Shown piece after piece: positions 22,284 through 36,134 of a stretch of DNA of 64,000 nt. How positions within the stretch are numbered: position 1 is the first letter of the stretch; the number at the start of each line of letters is the position of its first letter. Under the pieces are notes generated by a model. The model had not been told where the DNA came from and searched no databases. It was given only the letters and a program-made list of their open reading frames with translations. Source of the stretch: Volvox africanus (lineage: Eukaryota; Chlorophyta; Chlorophyceae; Chlamydomonadales; Volvocaceae). A program made the position numbers and the translations under genes. Where the stretch lies: positions 1,876,001-1,940,000 of the forward strand of contig BSDZ01000014.1 in assembly GCA_030268105.1 (NCBI GenBank). The letters are read 5' to 3'.

Positions 22284-25200
22284 TTGTTTTTCCTTGTGGT
22301 TCCCGAAGATGCGGTACTCTTTGGGGCCTTAAGTCGAATTTTGAAAGCTCCAGATTTCCGCAAGGTTAAAATTTTTGTTTTTAAAAGCAGAAAACATCAA
22401 TGTGTTATCCCTGCTGATGTGCGCCGTGTTGCAAACTTGGCAGGCCTTCCACTCGCAATAGCCAGCCAGTGCGCCGCAGAGGCGCACACGGAAAAGATGT
22501 GATGACTGTGGTAAAGGGTTAAGAAATTACATATATTAATGTACATAATAGTGAAATAATGTCATAATGTCCTAAAGTTGGAGTGGCTAGAGCAAGTCGC
22601 TGTGCAACTGTTGCAGTTTGGCAAATAGGTTACAGTACAGAGCTTACCTTATACAGTCAGTACGTCAACAGAATAGAATCTAAATCTGTGAAGGAATCGA
22701 GTAATGGCCAGCAAAGTTCTCATGAAGTGCCTGTCACCGAAAAAAAAACTCCGCGCTTTCCATAACGAGATTAACACATACAGGTAAGACCTGTATGTGA
22801 TTAGATGAAGCAGCTAGACTGCAACTCTAATGCTTGGGTCAAGAGAATGGCGTGCACGACTCGTCCGTATAAGTACGTATGTAACGAATGAGCCGAAGCG
22901 GACTGTAAAACATATTCATTCATGAATAGTCATGAAATTCTAAGTGTCCGTAACTCATTTTCATATTGAAGTTATACGTTTACATTCTATTTTGGCATAT
23001 CTTGAGTACACATGCTGCAAATCAAGCAAGGGGCAACGACGTTGTTATTATAATAGTTTATATTATATCATAAGTTATGTTATGTTTTTAAGATGTCACG
23101 AAAATTCCCCACATTTATGGGCATGGACGCACTGCACTCGCTAGCGAAGTGTCGGGCCAATGATGGCATGACGTGCAGACTCGATATGCATAGAAGATCA
23201 GATTTAAATAAGGGACATATTTTTAAAATTAGTGTTGTATAAACTATGCTAGCTCAATTTGTGGTAAGAAAATCGGTGCCTTACCTCAGGTACGGTGGCT
23301 GGTTTTGGTCATCCTATTGACATTGACTTAGAAAACACTCTTTGCAGCTTTGAAAATATTTACTGTATTTAAATTTCTTCTGTGAGGATTACAACTTTGT
23401 TGAATCCGTTTCCATCCCCGCTCGGGTCCCATCATATCTTCGGAATACCAAATAACGTGAAATAGAGTCATTTATCCAACAAACAGTTGATTTTTGAAAG
23501 ATATTGAACTTATTATTGGATCTGTTATCTTCTACTGGTGTTCCTGTGGCGTGCACCGTCTCCCAATCTTACCCCCGAGGAGGCCCGTTGAGGCGCTGGG
23601 CTCCCTTGGTCGATACGCAAGGCACGTTCCATAGGGCGTAGCAAGAGGAAGATCCAAATCCTCACACAACACACGGCAGTAAATCGCCTACTTTTCTGCT
23701 CCTCCCACATCCAATTTGACCTGGATTCATTGCCATGACCCCATGCTCAGCCGAGCTCCACCCCGGCTTTTAATCAGACTTTCCAACCCGTTCACAATAA
23801 CCCTTATACAACGTCTCCAAAACCTCTCTCAGCGCATGCTCTCTGCTTTGGGTAGCCTGAAAAGGCCCGCATGCGTGACGTAATTTGTGCCTGCTGCACA
23901 GTGCGGAATTGGAATCTCTTCGCAGGTAACGGTGTACCCTTCCATTTTAGGCCATGTAAATTTTTCTTTCCTATGTGTATAAGCTTGTGTGTATAAGCTT
24001 GTGTGTGTAAGCCTGAAAGAACATATTTTTGCCGTCCGCCGGGTTTCCCATGAACCTTCCTAAGCGCGTTTTCCATATAATTCTTTACCATATTTTTTAT
24101 GGCACATATATTATGACATGTTATGACCACTGCGGCGACGTAATTATAATTTTGTAACACGATTCTGTGCCTATTTCTAAGTTATAACCAACAACTACGA
24201 AAGATGTGTGCAGAAACGGTGTAGATGTTGGACCCCCGAGCCATGCAAATTTGCGATATCGTTGATTAATATTACATTAGAGCGGTCATGTTTTACGTGA
24301 CACCCCCGGTATGTAGGCGGGCGGTCCGAGTAGAGCACGAGAAGTGTGCGAATGGGATCTGTGCGTCTGTCCGCTTGCGAAGCGATACACATCATCAAGT
24401 GACCGTCATGAAGCTTGAAGGTCCTCATCAACAACTGTAAGCGCTTGGCTTTGGGTAGGCAGTCCAGCCCAGGAACGGCGACTCCGAAAGGTTACTATTC
24501 TTACCCCAACCAAAAGTGCAACTGCAACATAATAAACATTTTGAACGGAATCACTGCTACATCGTTAAGCCGTTCGTTTCTTCCTTGTAAGTGGCTATGG
24601 AGCTCTGCAAGGGGTTGAAAACAGGACCAGGAGGATCAGCAATTCGTTACACCTAACTATTCGGCAGGTCCCATTGCGTTTAGGTCTTCCTGTGAATGGG
24701 TTGTATAAAACTAATTTAGTATAATTACGTCGCGAAAAAGGTGGCACAGCAGAATTGGAGGGAACCCCGAGAACCGTCCCTTCAACAGCCAGCTGTCTGA
24801 GTGAACATAAAAGCTGCAGTGGCAAGAAATGACGGTTAGTCTACATCCCATACATGCCGTATGGCGCACGCCAACTACGTAGTACTCCGGCCGTCTCACT
24901 TAAAGCACTGACTGAATGTTCAGCAACCCGGAACACACCTCATGCTCCCGACACCGCGGGTTTTGCTCAACTCGAGGGCGCAGGCAACGTACTATCGTGA
25001 GCACCAGACGCAGCACTACGTCGGCAACCAGTAGTAGCTGGCGACCTCGACATTCCTTGAGGGCATAATGACAATCCACAATGCGAATTGGTTGGCCATC
25101 GGAAATTGCTACCGGTATTGGACTCCGTCGCATGGTTAAAGAATGCCGTACGAAGTTGCAACATCAATCGCCAGACAAATAATCAACCACACCTATGCGT

Positions 25201-28200
25201 CGCTTTAAGTCTCTTCAAAAGCAACCGTCGAAGGAACTAACAAGATGCTGTGTAAGCTCTATTCCATAACCATTGCTGTAAAAGCTATCATGCGTTATAG
25301 TGCTACTTAAATACTAAATAAGACGCATACGATGGAATTCAAATCCAGGAAAATGCCACTGCGTGACCCCGCAGAAATTCCAGCAGTGAAAAAGCATATC
25401 GGTACGTATTTGTCTGCAGTAGGGAAAGCAGCACGAGAAGAATGCACGGCGATCTTTAATGTCCGTACAGCTAACCAGCCAACAGATAAAAGCTGCCGTA
25501 CAAATACGTTTAAAACAGAGAAACCCTTAGGTAGAGACGACTGCCGTGAGCAATATTGGATAACGAACCAAACAGCAACTGCTCTGATCTTGCTCAAAAA
25601 CACGACCTCCGTGTTCGCCCGCACCTATTATCCCGATGGTTTTCATCCGAAATACCAACCAGCCTAACTCGCCCATACCGTCTTTCTCCATCGTGCACCC
25701 TTTCTCTTGTAGTGATGCGTACCGTTCCAAGCCGGTGTACCTCTCGGTATCACCCATGCCTATACACCATTCCACAGCTAGGACGGGAGGAACCACCCCC
25801 CTGCCAGGCAGAACAATATGCTACATGGCCCCAGTGCTAGGAGCCTGCCAGAGAAATACTTACCTACAAATCCCGATCTAAAGCGGCGTATTGCATACAG
25901 CCTCAAAAACGCGGGTGGCGATCTCCATTCACACGGCCACCACCTCCCGCCTAGGTGCACGTTCCGGTTCGACATCTAGCATAATACATAGAATCTTTAA
26001 AATCCTGGAGCACGGCTTTCACCGTTACCATCATATCTCGGATTGACGTAACATCAACACAAAGGCGACCCCTTGTGTGTGGTAATTGGATTCAAGGATA
26101 CAGAGGACCTGCAATTCGTGAACCGAGGGCATAAATTTAGGAAGGCCATTCTTGCCTGTCCATCTAAAACCCCGCCACTCAGCGCAAGCCACCCTCTTGA
26201 GCCCAATGTGGCACACGGTTCATTCCTTCTATCCAATCATGTCGTCCACCACCAAAACTCAGCAATTCGTAGCCACTACACACATTAGCAGCTATGAAAC
26301 GCACCATGGCTACGTAATTTCATCGCAGCACCACGTGACATGCAGGAGTCGCAGTGTGCTACGAAGCTAGCCAGGAGGAGGCCTTCCACATCCGCACACG
26401 CAGTGCAAAAATCCAATCCATGTTTCATGCATATTAAGAAGTGATGGTTTGGCAACATAAGCATGGACAGCCACTGACCCGTGGGTCAGTCATGCCAAAT
26501 GACCGCCGTTTCACAGGTAAGAGTAAAACTCGGCGTGACCCGCTCCCACCTGGTCGCTGCTGCACACATGCCCTTTTCGTTGCAGTAGCTATTGTGGCTG
26601 TAGCACAGCCAAATGACGACCAGGGGGAGTTGTAAAGTGGAGGGCGCGCTTTCGGCGCGCGGTCTCTTGTACGACTGCCGTACCATGACAGCACATAGCG
26701 GCGTCAATGGGTGCATATACAATTGGTGTTATGTTGAAGTTCGGCATAAAAAGGGGATAGATGTGAAGATATGCAGCACACGGGTTGGTCGCACCGAACA
26801 GGCGCCTCAGTGTCCCCGCCCTCCATCACTGCGTTTCCTAGCTTCCTTCCTCGATTACCTGCCCATACATACCTGCCAGCGTACGACAACACACACACAG
26901 TGTGTGTATGCACGATGCAGTACGCAGCATGGATACTTTCCACCATCAGCTCCGGTAATGCTACCATGCATACATGCACAGACGGGGGGAATTCGTACAC
27001 CCCCCATGCCACGCGCCATCGATGACTTGAATGGTCGCCTATATACTATAGACCATCCGTGCATCTTAGGTGTCACCGTCGCAACCGCACAAGCCCCTTC
27101 ATCGGCGTCCACCAGCTTTGCAGAAGTACCTTCGCTTTCCCACCAGCACGATATTGACTCTTCATCCCTCATTTTCTTCCTGTTTCTTCACAATCCAGCG
27201 ATTTCCGCTGACGGCCATGGGCGAACCATGCATGCGAAATCCGGGCCTTACGCTTCCTACTTCGTGGCTTCGTGAATCACCGAACGTAGATCACAGGAAC
27301 GCCGAAGCATGACCACATCTAATAAGTGCAAACGACAACGGCAACCAGCTTCCCGAAACCGCAACTGGGATTAGCAAAGTTTAGGGAAAAGAACATTTCC
27401 TCGAACATCTTTTCTCCAGGAAGGCGGAAAGCTTCATCCTGAAGTAGGAGGGAAGCACTTGTCAGGAATCGTCCGTTGGCGGTTGACCTGGCGGGGAAAC
27501 CAGTGGCCAGTTGCTCAACGCGAGACAACGACCACACAGCTTACCCCTCGCGATCAACATCTATGGGGCTGCTTTTCAGCTAGTTAGTTGTTGCCAGGCC
27601 GACAGGCTTCGGCCCCAATCAGTTTGCATGACATAAAGCTTTGCATACCCGCGAAATTTTGAAGACCTTGCTGCTGTCGCAATAGCGACAATACACCAGC
27701 GCCACTCCCGCTGTACGGCACCTACCCGTACCCGTTAAGACGTTGCTAGTCAAACCGCATCACATACCTGCAGGAAAAGAACTTCATTCGCCTTGAACCT
27801 CACTGCCTCACTAACAATAACTTATCACCCGGCCCAGCACTACTTCTGAGCCCACAACCTGCCATAAATAATGCAGAAAGGCTGATTTGGACCCATTCAT
27901 CTGCCGTTCAACCTCCCCACCGTCCAACCATTGCTCCCCTCAACACCCGCGAGTTCTGCCGCCGCCGGACCGCCGCAAAGCGGACGCTATTCCACCGGGG
28001 CGTCACACCAGCGCCCTTGACATCGCGATATGAAGACCAGTGCGATGTTCGCTTCGTTTTCCTCTGTCCCGATGCTCTCTCACACACCGCGTGGTGAAAC
28101 CTCATCCTCTTCATCAGGCTGTAGTCCAAGTACGACAAACCCGAGTACGACAATCAATATGGCAAATCAAATTTCAAAACTATTATGCACGATCACCCGT

Positions 28201-28220
28201 TTTGACGTGCTCTCATGGTC
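22284..28220. other. Gene-poor interval
   Basis: The interval lies between the start of LysM-CAP copy B and the stop of the F-box/ankyrin gene. Frames of 60 to 220 codons occur on both strands, but none shows a recognised motif or a phase-consistent exon chain. The 3' untranslated region of the F-box/ankyrin gene must occupy part of the right end. Confidence 0.5.
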
Positions 28221-31200
28221 TCAGGAAGTGTATGTTGTTGGGCTGGCCGCGTCTGCCAGGATCTGCACGACACCCGGTCGGCACCATTTTCGTGCCATCT
28301 CCAGGACAGACTTCAAGACGCCGCTGCTCCTGAGAAGAGCACCGCCTGACTCTAGCAACAGCTTCAACACTGTGGTGTGGCCCTGCGTGATCCCGGAAAC
28401 ACAAAGCAGGTTTAGCTCGGCATGAATCAGGAATGCATTCGCATACCACGGCATGAACAGATATAACACTGATTATTATATCAGAAAATTATTTGCGTAC
28501 GTTGGGTTCGATTCCCCTTATACGATTAATTTCTCATATGTCAGTATACCGCCCCCCTCACCAAGAAGGCGGCTTCTTGCAGCGCCAGGCCGCCCCCAAA
28601 ACTGGGGTCCGCGCCGTGCCGCAGTAGCGCCGATGCTACAGCCAACCGGTTGTCACTAGCCGACGCGACTAGCGCCTGATCCAGATGCACTCGGAGATCT
28701 GGTACGGAAGCGAGAAGCTCGTCCACGACATCGGGATGTCCGGCTTGGACGAGCTCGGAACCACCTTCCCGGTCAACCTTTGCCCCATAACGGATCAGAA
28801 GCGCTGCGGCAGCGGCGTGGCCACCTTGACATGCCACAAGCAACAACGAAACCTTACGGCTAAAGCGGGAGCTGGGTCCCAAAAGAGACATCGTTGCCCC
28901 AGGTGGCAGCGGCGGCAGGGAAGTGTTTGGAAGTGGCGGCAGCTTAGGGAGCGGTGGCATCAGTGGCAAGGACGGCATCTGAGCTGGCAGCAGACCTGGC
29001 GACTTCCGATGGCGCGGCGGCGGCGGCGGCGGCAGCGGCAGCATCCGTTCCGTAGGGCTGCGAACCGGCGTACGCGGGGAAGATGTGGCCGTGCCGCCAC
29101 CAAATGCGAGGAAGTCGTGTTTGTCGCCGTCGCAGCTCAATGTGACACTGGGTACGGCAGCAGTTGTGGACGTGGTTGGTACAGTTGGAGCCGGCGTGAC
29201 GTCCCCAGCGCTGCTGGAGGGTGTTTGCATCACCGCAACAGCGTCGACGGCCGAGGTAGCGGTAGTAGACACCGCTAAAGGCAAGCCCCTGGAAATGGCG
29301 GCAGCTGTAGTCTTGGCGGTGGTCGAGGCTTCGGTGTCAGCCTCAGTGGCAGTCGAGGGCTGTAAATTAGCAGCCGCAGTATAAGGCGCTGCGGCGCTGG
29401 CAGGCGTCTTTGTCGCGGTTGAAGCACCTGAAAGGGGTATGGATGTTGCAGTAGCGGCTGTGGTGCTGCTGGGCGCGGTGGTCAGCAATGCCCCCAGTGT
29501 CCCTGGCATCCGCCGGTTCACCTTCACGTTAGCAACATTTACGGCACCACGACAGCATGGTATCTGCAGCTCTAGTTGAGGTGCTGACAATGCTGATAGA
29601 GGGGGAAATGGCGGCAGCGGCTGCGGTGGCGCCAAAGCTACCGTTGAGCCTGCCATGGGCGCGGAAAGCTGCAGAGGTGGAAACACACCGCTGCTGCTAC
29701 CACAGCTGCCGGCGAGGGTGGTGGCCCCAACGCGCCTATGGCTATCCAAACTCAACATGGCGGGCCACTGGCCCCACACGTAAGCAGGGGTTGATCGGTT
29801 TTGACCCACAGCCGCCGGCGCGTCAAAACGCAAAACAGTTGCTGCCACTCGGTCGTTGTACGGCGGTGCAGTTATACAGGTGCTGTCCACACATGCGCCA
29901 GCGTCAAGCAGCAGTTGAACGACGTCGGTGTGGCCACTGCAATAAGCACACACATGTCCGGTACGGTATGGCAATACGTCACAATAGAGCCTGAAGGTAC
30001 TGTACTAGCCGTAGCCATCACTCCATACAAGGAGTACTGGCTGTTGAACAGGCAAAGATGACCGTATACCAATCGATAACAGATGAAGACGGCAGGCGTT
30101 ATTCCCCTCCACCATTTTTCAACGGTCGTTCTCTTCCCCTTCCCAACCGATGCCCATCCTAAACAGGCTGGAGCCATCCTACTAGGCGCAGTCCGGGAGC
30201 TCACCTTACGCCTTTAACCGCAACCCCTTCAATTCCTTCCCCAAGACCCACGTACTTTGACGCGGCTTTAAACAGCGCACAAGGTCCAAAGGAGTCGACT
30301 GCAGCGTTGGGGTCAGTGCCGCAAGCCAGCAACAGCCGTACGACGCGGCCGCGGCCCGCCCCACTGGCATCCACCAGGGCCTTCTCCATGCCTGACGCAC
30401 CCAGCACCAGTGCCGTAGCGACCACGTGCTCATGACCAGCCATAGCAGCGGAACACAGTATCCCAGACGCCAGACGCCGGATCGTGAAGATTGCACTTAC
30501 GTCCGCACAGGAAGCTGCATGGGAGGACCGTAAATAAACAGATGTCCACGCCCTTAGCAGGAGTGCGCCAGCAAGCAGGTAAATTATTTGCGGTAAGGGA
30601 TTTGCTTGCCACGCGTGAGACAAACAAAATCGGGCTGTGCTATATGGACACGAACACATGGAGGGGAAGACCACCATTACCCAGCCTTCGCATTTGCATC
30701 AGATATCTGCAGCTCTTGGGCAATGAATGTTCCTGTCCACCACAGTGCGGTGCGGTTCCAGTCCGGTGCGTCATCGTCGTATATGCTTCAACATCGTATG
30801 CCACAATACACACGCACATGTAGATGCAATGAGGTCGCGACGCATCCTATTTGTCCTGACTCATGGTTGTTTCTATCTGCCACGCAGCCTCCACTTATGT
30901 CCCCCCGCATGTTAACACCCAACTCTCGTCCCGGCTACCTTTTCACGCCTTGCTAATATCCCGTATCAACTCAAAACCCCTAAGAGCATACGTGCTGAAA
31001 GTCGCTCCCCCAGGTTTTCCCCTCATGTCGCTTGCTTGCGTGCTCTTTGCTTTGACAGACTGTCACCGCCGTCTGGGTCTCCAGCCATTGACTCTCTAGG
31101 ACCGTGAAAAACGGGAGGTTGTCCCGAATTACTTTGGTATAGATTACTGTCCATAGCCATAAATGCTTAACTAAAAGAACAGGTATCGCACCTCGGCTAA

Positions 31201-32389
31201 TCGGTAGATTGCAATTTAAGGTTAGCCAGAGTAGTTAGGGACGGTTAGTCCATTAGCTATTGGTTGTGTGTATTGGGTAATTCGAGTGCTCGCTAGTAAG
31301 GAAACCAATTACCTAGCTGAAGCGTTGAACGTTTAGATTGCGACAGACATATAGCAGTGTCACCACCCTGAGGAGACTCTCAGTCGGGACCTGGACACCC
31401 TCGTACCAAAGTTTCAGAGTCGCGTAAGGAGGGCGTACATACCTTCAGGAGCTGCGGGTGCTAAGATTGAAGAAAGCCGCCGTGCGTTTGTAACACCAGC
31501 AGCGGCGCAAGTTCCAGTTCCACTGCCACCGGCAGACGCATCCCTCGCTGCTTCCATCGCGGTAACCATGTCGACAGCAGCAACTGCCGCATGGGCAGCG
31601 AGTGTTGTCAGGGCTGCTACGCGGACGGCAGCACCACCGGTTGGCGCCGTAAGTTTCACTAGCTCTCGCAGCACGAGCGCCAGTCCTTCGTCACTATGCA
31701 CGCCGTGTCTGATGCTGCGTTGACCGTTAGGACCACCGTACAAGTTGGCAGCGGCGCCGAAAGGGCCGTGATCGACAATCAAAGCCCTCGCGAGCAGCAT
31801 GGGTGTGGTGACAACGGCATGGTGCAGGGCTCTGAAGGCGGAGCAGCAGGACGCGGCGGTAGCGGCAGAACGTGATCCTGACCATGAGAGGACCAAAAGC
31901 CAAACCTATGGGCGGGCAGCGAGGCCGAGAGAGGGGAGGTCACGAGAACGAGGTCACGCGCAAGGTCCTGTTAGGGGCCAGGGTCTGCGTTGCTCTCAGG
32001 ACCGCGAGAAGCTTCATTGATCTGATGTGCTTCTTCGGTTAAATGCGCGAGGGTGGAACGTAATTTAGCATCGATTGGCGCCGGGACGTCCGAGAAGGAT
32101 GGGATATCCTATGACACGAAAAGGTGGACCTCCTGTCGAAGATCGCGCGTTTTACCTCTTCTGGAAGATTAGAAATAGGGCAAGCTTGCTTATGGCTAAT
32201 GGCCTGTGCTGCATCGTCGTCCGCCACGGCAGCTGCCGCAAACTGACTATGACGAGATGCGTGCCTTGTTGATGGATTGGAGTCCCCAGAATGGCTCATC
32301 GCGACGCTATACGAAACTACACGATCCATAGAATAGGAATCGAGCGTCGTTGTGGCTGTGGAATGGCATCGCTGCGGCGACTTCTCCAT
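28221..32389 (-). CDS. F-box / ankyrin-repeat protein
   Basis: Five exons on the minus strand: 32156-32389, 31443-31905, 30256-30514, 28562-29936 and 28221-28382 (TGA at 28221-28223). Phases agree throughout and the total is 830 residues. An F-box-like motif spans exons 1 and 2 (about residues 72-112): NLPEE, then VWLLVLS, CCSAF and RALHHA. F-box proteins normally bind SKP1 in SCF ubiquitin ligases. Ankyrin-type units follow, including AGHEHVVATALVLGA, VVRLLLACGTDPNAA, NGHTDVVQLLLDAGA, GGHAAAAALLIRYGA, AVASALLRHGADPS and GHTTVLKLLLESGG. Between the first and second ankyrin groups lies an insertion of about 260 residues rich in Ala, Ser, Thr and Pro. Ankyrin repeats would be the substrate-binding part. 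The start Met is the first in the exon that carries the F-box beginning; an upstream exon cannot be excluded. Confidence 0.82.
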
Positions 32390-35300
32390 GGGCTTGTTTG
32401 ACGGCTGCAGGCTCGCCTACAACCTGGCAAGCGTCCAGATCCCGGTCGATGAAAACTGTTAATGTAATAAGGTTCTCAGAAAATGCAGCATCCGCGCTTT
32501 TGCGCAGCATATGGTAAAGTTTCTGAAATCCACTAGGCGCCTTACTGTTGGGAGCGAGCAGTCGATTTGGAAAGGTAGTGATCGAGGTAATTTGTACTCG
32601 AGTCACGTGCTGATGTTATCTTCAGTGTGCTCTGCCGACAACGTAAGAACACTACCCGCGCTGTCTTCCGAATGGCTAAAATGAAACTTCAAACTTTCCT
32701 TCACGCCGAAGCACTATCCCCCATACCAGACCTCAGTTATAACATAGTGAAGAAAGTTGCGCATTGACAATGAGCCCTACTCAGGCGATTAGTATCGATT
32801 GGCGAAATTCCCAATAAAGAGCCGCTGAAATCCAAATTTCGACATATACAGGTCAGGGGGAAGTCTACTAAACAACTATCTACATTTTGTACAACATATG
32901 CGAGAGAGGGTTAAACCTTAAGTTAAGCCATCGCGGGCCGTACATCAAGGATCCCACTCCCGCCGACACACTCCCGCTCTTCCATGCTTCGCAACCGTTG
33001 GGAGTTTACAAAAGGCAACGCCCGCAAGCGTTTCATGGAGAAAAGACGTTTAATATCTATTCCGTACCCATGTTTATGTGCATTATTTGCTGTTACGACC
33101 TGTGCATTGAAACGAGTGCGACAGATACTTGGACAAAGATACTTGCCAGAGCCTTTCCTTGGATATTAAGTGACCCTAATAAATAAAACTTTTAAAAATA
33201 TGGCCTAAAATCCTGTTTTATTTGTCCAAGAAGGTTGTCGGCGTTAGGGACTGACGAATTTCTGAAACATCGTCATGTAACCTATCTTAGCACTGATAAG
33301 GGTACACAATGAATAGTGTTGACACTGTATTGGCACTTAATTACGGTGTAGATTTGAACTGGAGAGCCGGGCCCCGGGCGCCACGCGCGCGTGCTACCAC
33401 TTGGAACGTTCCCGGTATTTTGTTCACAAAATTCTATTGTTAAAAAAACTGTGATATAGCAACTTTTCTTTTTTGGCCGCGGTGAGTTCAAGACCATTCC
33501 GGGAGGGCAGGAGTAACTGGCAACCGTCACATGTACGATACATGTACAATAGCTTCAACAGGCGGGGAGTTGCATTTAAGTTTACCATGAAATTAGTACC
33601 TGGCACCATCCTCTTTAATTGTTTAATTTTAAGATGATTTGTAGACAAAATATGAGCTACGGATTGTAGCCTTGTCAAACGAATACGAAACGACCACGGA
33701 AACAAACGCATAAACTTTTCAGCAGCGCAACTCATAAGACAGCTTATGGCACAGAAGATTAAATGCGTAAGCACTATGAGGAAGGTTTCTTGGAAATTCC
33801 TGAGGTGGTTCCGAGAATGAAAGCCCAGTGAAAAGTAAATCCAGTTGTAGAACCAACGCAAGTGCAAGCGATAACCTACCTACAAACTACCAAGAAAATA
33901 AGCAAAAATTAGAAGTACGTAACAAGTGCAGTAAATCCTTAGCAGCAAATCAGGAGAAATGCGTACTACAGTATGATCCCATAGTTTCTTGGCTTCGCTC
34001 AGGTTTAGAGACCTGTCCTCACGCGCGCTCGTTTTACTGCAGCTTGAGCCGTGGCATGCCATGATCAGGAACGAGAGGGTACGAGCCACCGCTGCACATT
34101 TCTTCACCGTGCTGGGCTGAAGGGGAAGGGTAGTACCACCGCCCTATCCACCTACCTTCTTCACCAATCGACCGACCTATATCAGGAGGCTGCTTGGGTG
34201 GATACGTACATGAGTGTAAAACCAATCCCCTAAAGGCCTCTAAAACCCCACCACATCATTATAAGTCTTGTAGTGAAAGCGCAGTGACGGATGCTTCAGG
34301 ATGCTTCCCACCCATTGCGCACAATTAGATAAATTAATTTCCCCTTTTACCTCCCGTATGGCTGGAGAGGCATCCGTACTCTCGCACCGAGTGGAGCTTT
34401 TCATCCTAAACCCACCGAGTGGAGATTCTTATCCTGAGTTCTGGAAAGATTTACTTTCAGCAGCGGTTGAGTTCCGGTTGAGTCACCGGAAGTCCTGGCA
34501 ACAAGCGGTCATGGCGTGCATGTCTGCTGCGCGCAGAGCGCAGATGTGGACGTTGTCCAACCCAAGCCTGTGACGGCCGTAGGGGCGTAGGGAGGTGCGG
34601 TGTGGCCGAGAGTACTTAGGGGGTGTACGCGCCGTATCGTTTCAACTGGAGGGGTTGGGGAGTTGGGGTGAGTCTCCTAGAATCCACTGTTCAAAGATAT
34701 CGAACTTAACCTGGAGCCTCTTGAAGCCGTGTCCATCCCCCGCCCCCCATACACACACACACACACACACACCTCTGTCGCTGATGAAGCCGTGGGCACG
34801 ACCCAGCGCAGGACCGTATGTAAGGCACCGCAAGGGACACCAAAGCATCGCATGGCACGGTCCTATCAAGGTACGGCAGCAAGCAAACCTACCACCGCTA
34901 CCCACATGATTGTCTATCGGTACCGTCGCAGGCTTGTGTTTTGGACATTTATTTGCATGCCCTTTTTATTTCCGAACGTTCATACTCAATCTTCCATAAC
35001 CCCATTTTACGACTGGGTGTCAATGACTGTGGGCTCCTCCTTTTCGCACTTGGGCAAACACATTTGTGAACATCCGTTAGCTGCATTGTGAGGTGCGAGG
35101 GCCGCCAGCCCCTCCTACCAGGAACATGGATGCACGTGCCGCTGTATGCATGCACCAATGCATCCCAACCAACAATCCTAGAAACCAATTGCTCCTGCGG
35201 GGTCCCTGGTCTCCCGACTCCACCATCATCCGCTCGTCAGGGTCCACTCCACATGATGTGAAAAGGAGAACCAGATGCAAGGCTTCAAACCCATACGCCT

Positions 35301-36134
35301 CCGAAACCATACACCAGCTCTCCAGAACCACAACAGTTAGGAGCTTTGACAGCAGGCCATCGGCATTAAATGCAAGGCTACAGCAGCGACGGTAACAAGT
35401 GTTAAGATGATGTAAACAACTGGAAAACACAATCGTTCATCAAATGACAGCGAAGGCGCTAGACATCATGCATGTACCCCTAACTATACCCCCTAAGACA
35501 TATGGAAGCAGATGCTGCAAACGTCAAATGGACTGCTGTCACGACGTAATAGTGAAAATTGCACACAGTACGTGCCGTACCGTCACACACACCTTGCTAC
35601 GCCGTGACGCTGCCGCTTGCATACCTGCAGTCGGCACGTGCTCTGAAGGCATGAGGCGGACGTAGCTAGCAGGTCCCTCCTTAGCTGATGCAACATTTTG
35701 TGTGTGACCTTACCGCATTCTCGTTCATTGCATTGTTAGGTGCACTGGATGTGCACCTAACTCCGCGAACCAAATAGGGCAATGTGCTCTCGCCTTTAAA
35801 ACCCCTTCACACATCGCACCCCCCAAAACGACATCGATAAATGCGCAGCGGCTCTTGGCTCTCATCTCAGCGACTGAGCGACTGAGCTGTTCTGGGTCAC
35901 TGTTAATCGGGTCTGTTATCTTGACTGTCCAACACCGCTCCGAACACGTCCTTTATCGCAACACCGACACAGACTTATATGCAAACTACAACAGTGAACA
36001 AAGTTATTGGCATCTGCTACGTCTAGGACATATGCGGCTGTGTTTCTGCTGAGGGGGTGGCGACCGCCAAAAGACTCCCCACATTGATTACGGCGAAATT
36101 ATATACCTTTCCTCCAGCGGCCCGACGAGAGTAC
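32390..36134. other. Gene-poor interval
   Basis: No recognisable gene. It contains the upstream region of the F-box/ankyrin gene and a short (AC)n run near 34.75 kb. A minus-strand frame of 147 codons at 33424-33867 has no domain I can name. Confidence 0.5.

Noticed and set aside
25332..25667. 111-codon plus-strand frame with a non-repetitive sequence
   Set aside because: An equally long frame covers it on the opposite strand, and I recognise no domain, so there is no basis to call a gene.
26613..27275. 220-codon plus-strand frame
   Set aside because: Overlaps several other open frames on both strands, has no domain and a composition typical of non-coding DNA here.
33340..33420. tRNA-like A-box and B-box on the minus strand (GTGGTAGC and GTTCAAATC)
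   Set aside because: The T arm and acceptor stem do not pair, and no clear anticodon arm forms. It could be a relic of a tRNA-derived SINE but I cannot support a tRNA gene.
33424..33867. 147-codon minus-strand frame
   Set aside because: No conserved motif and no coherent neighbouring exons.
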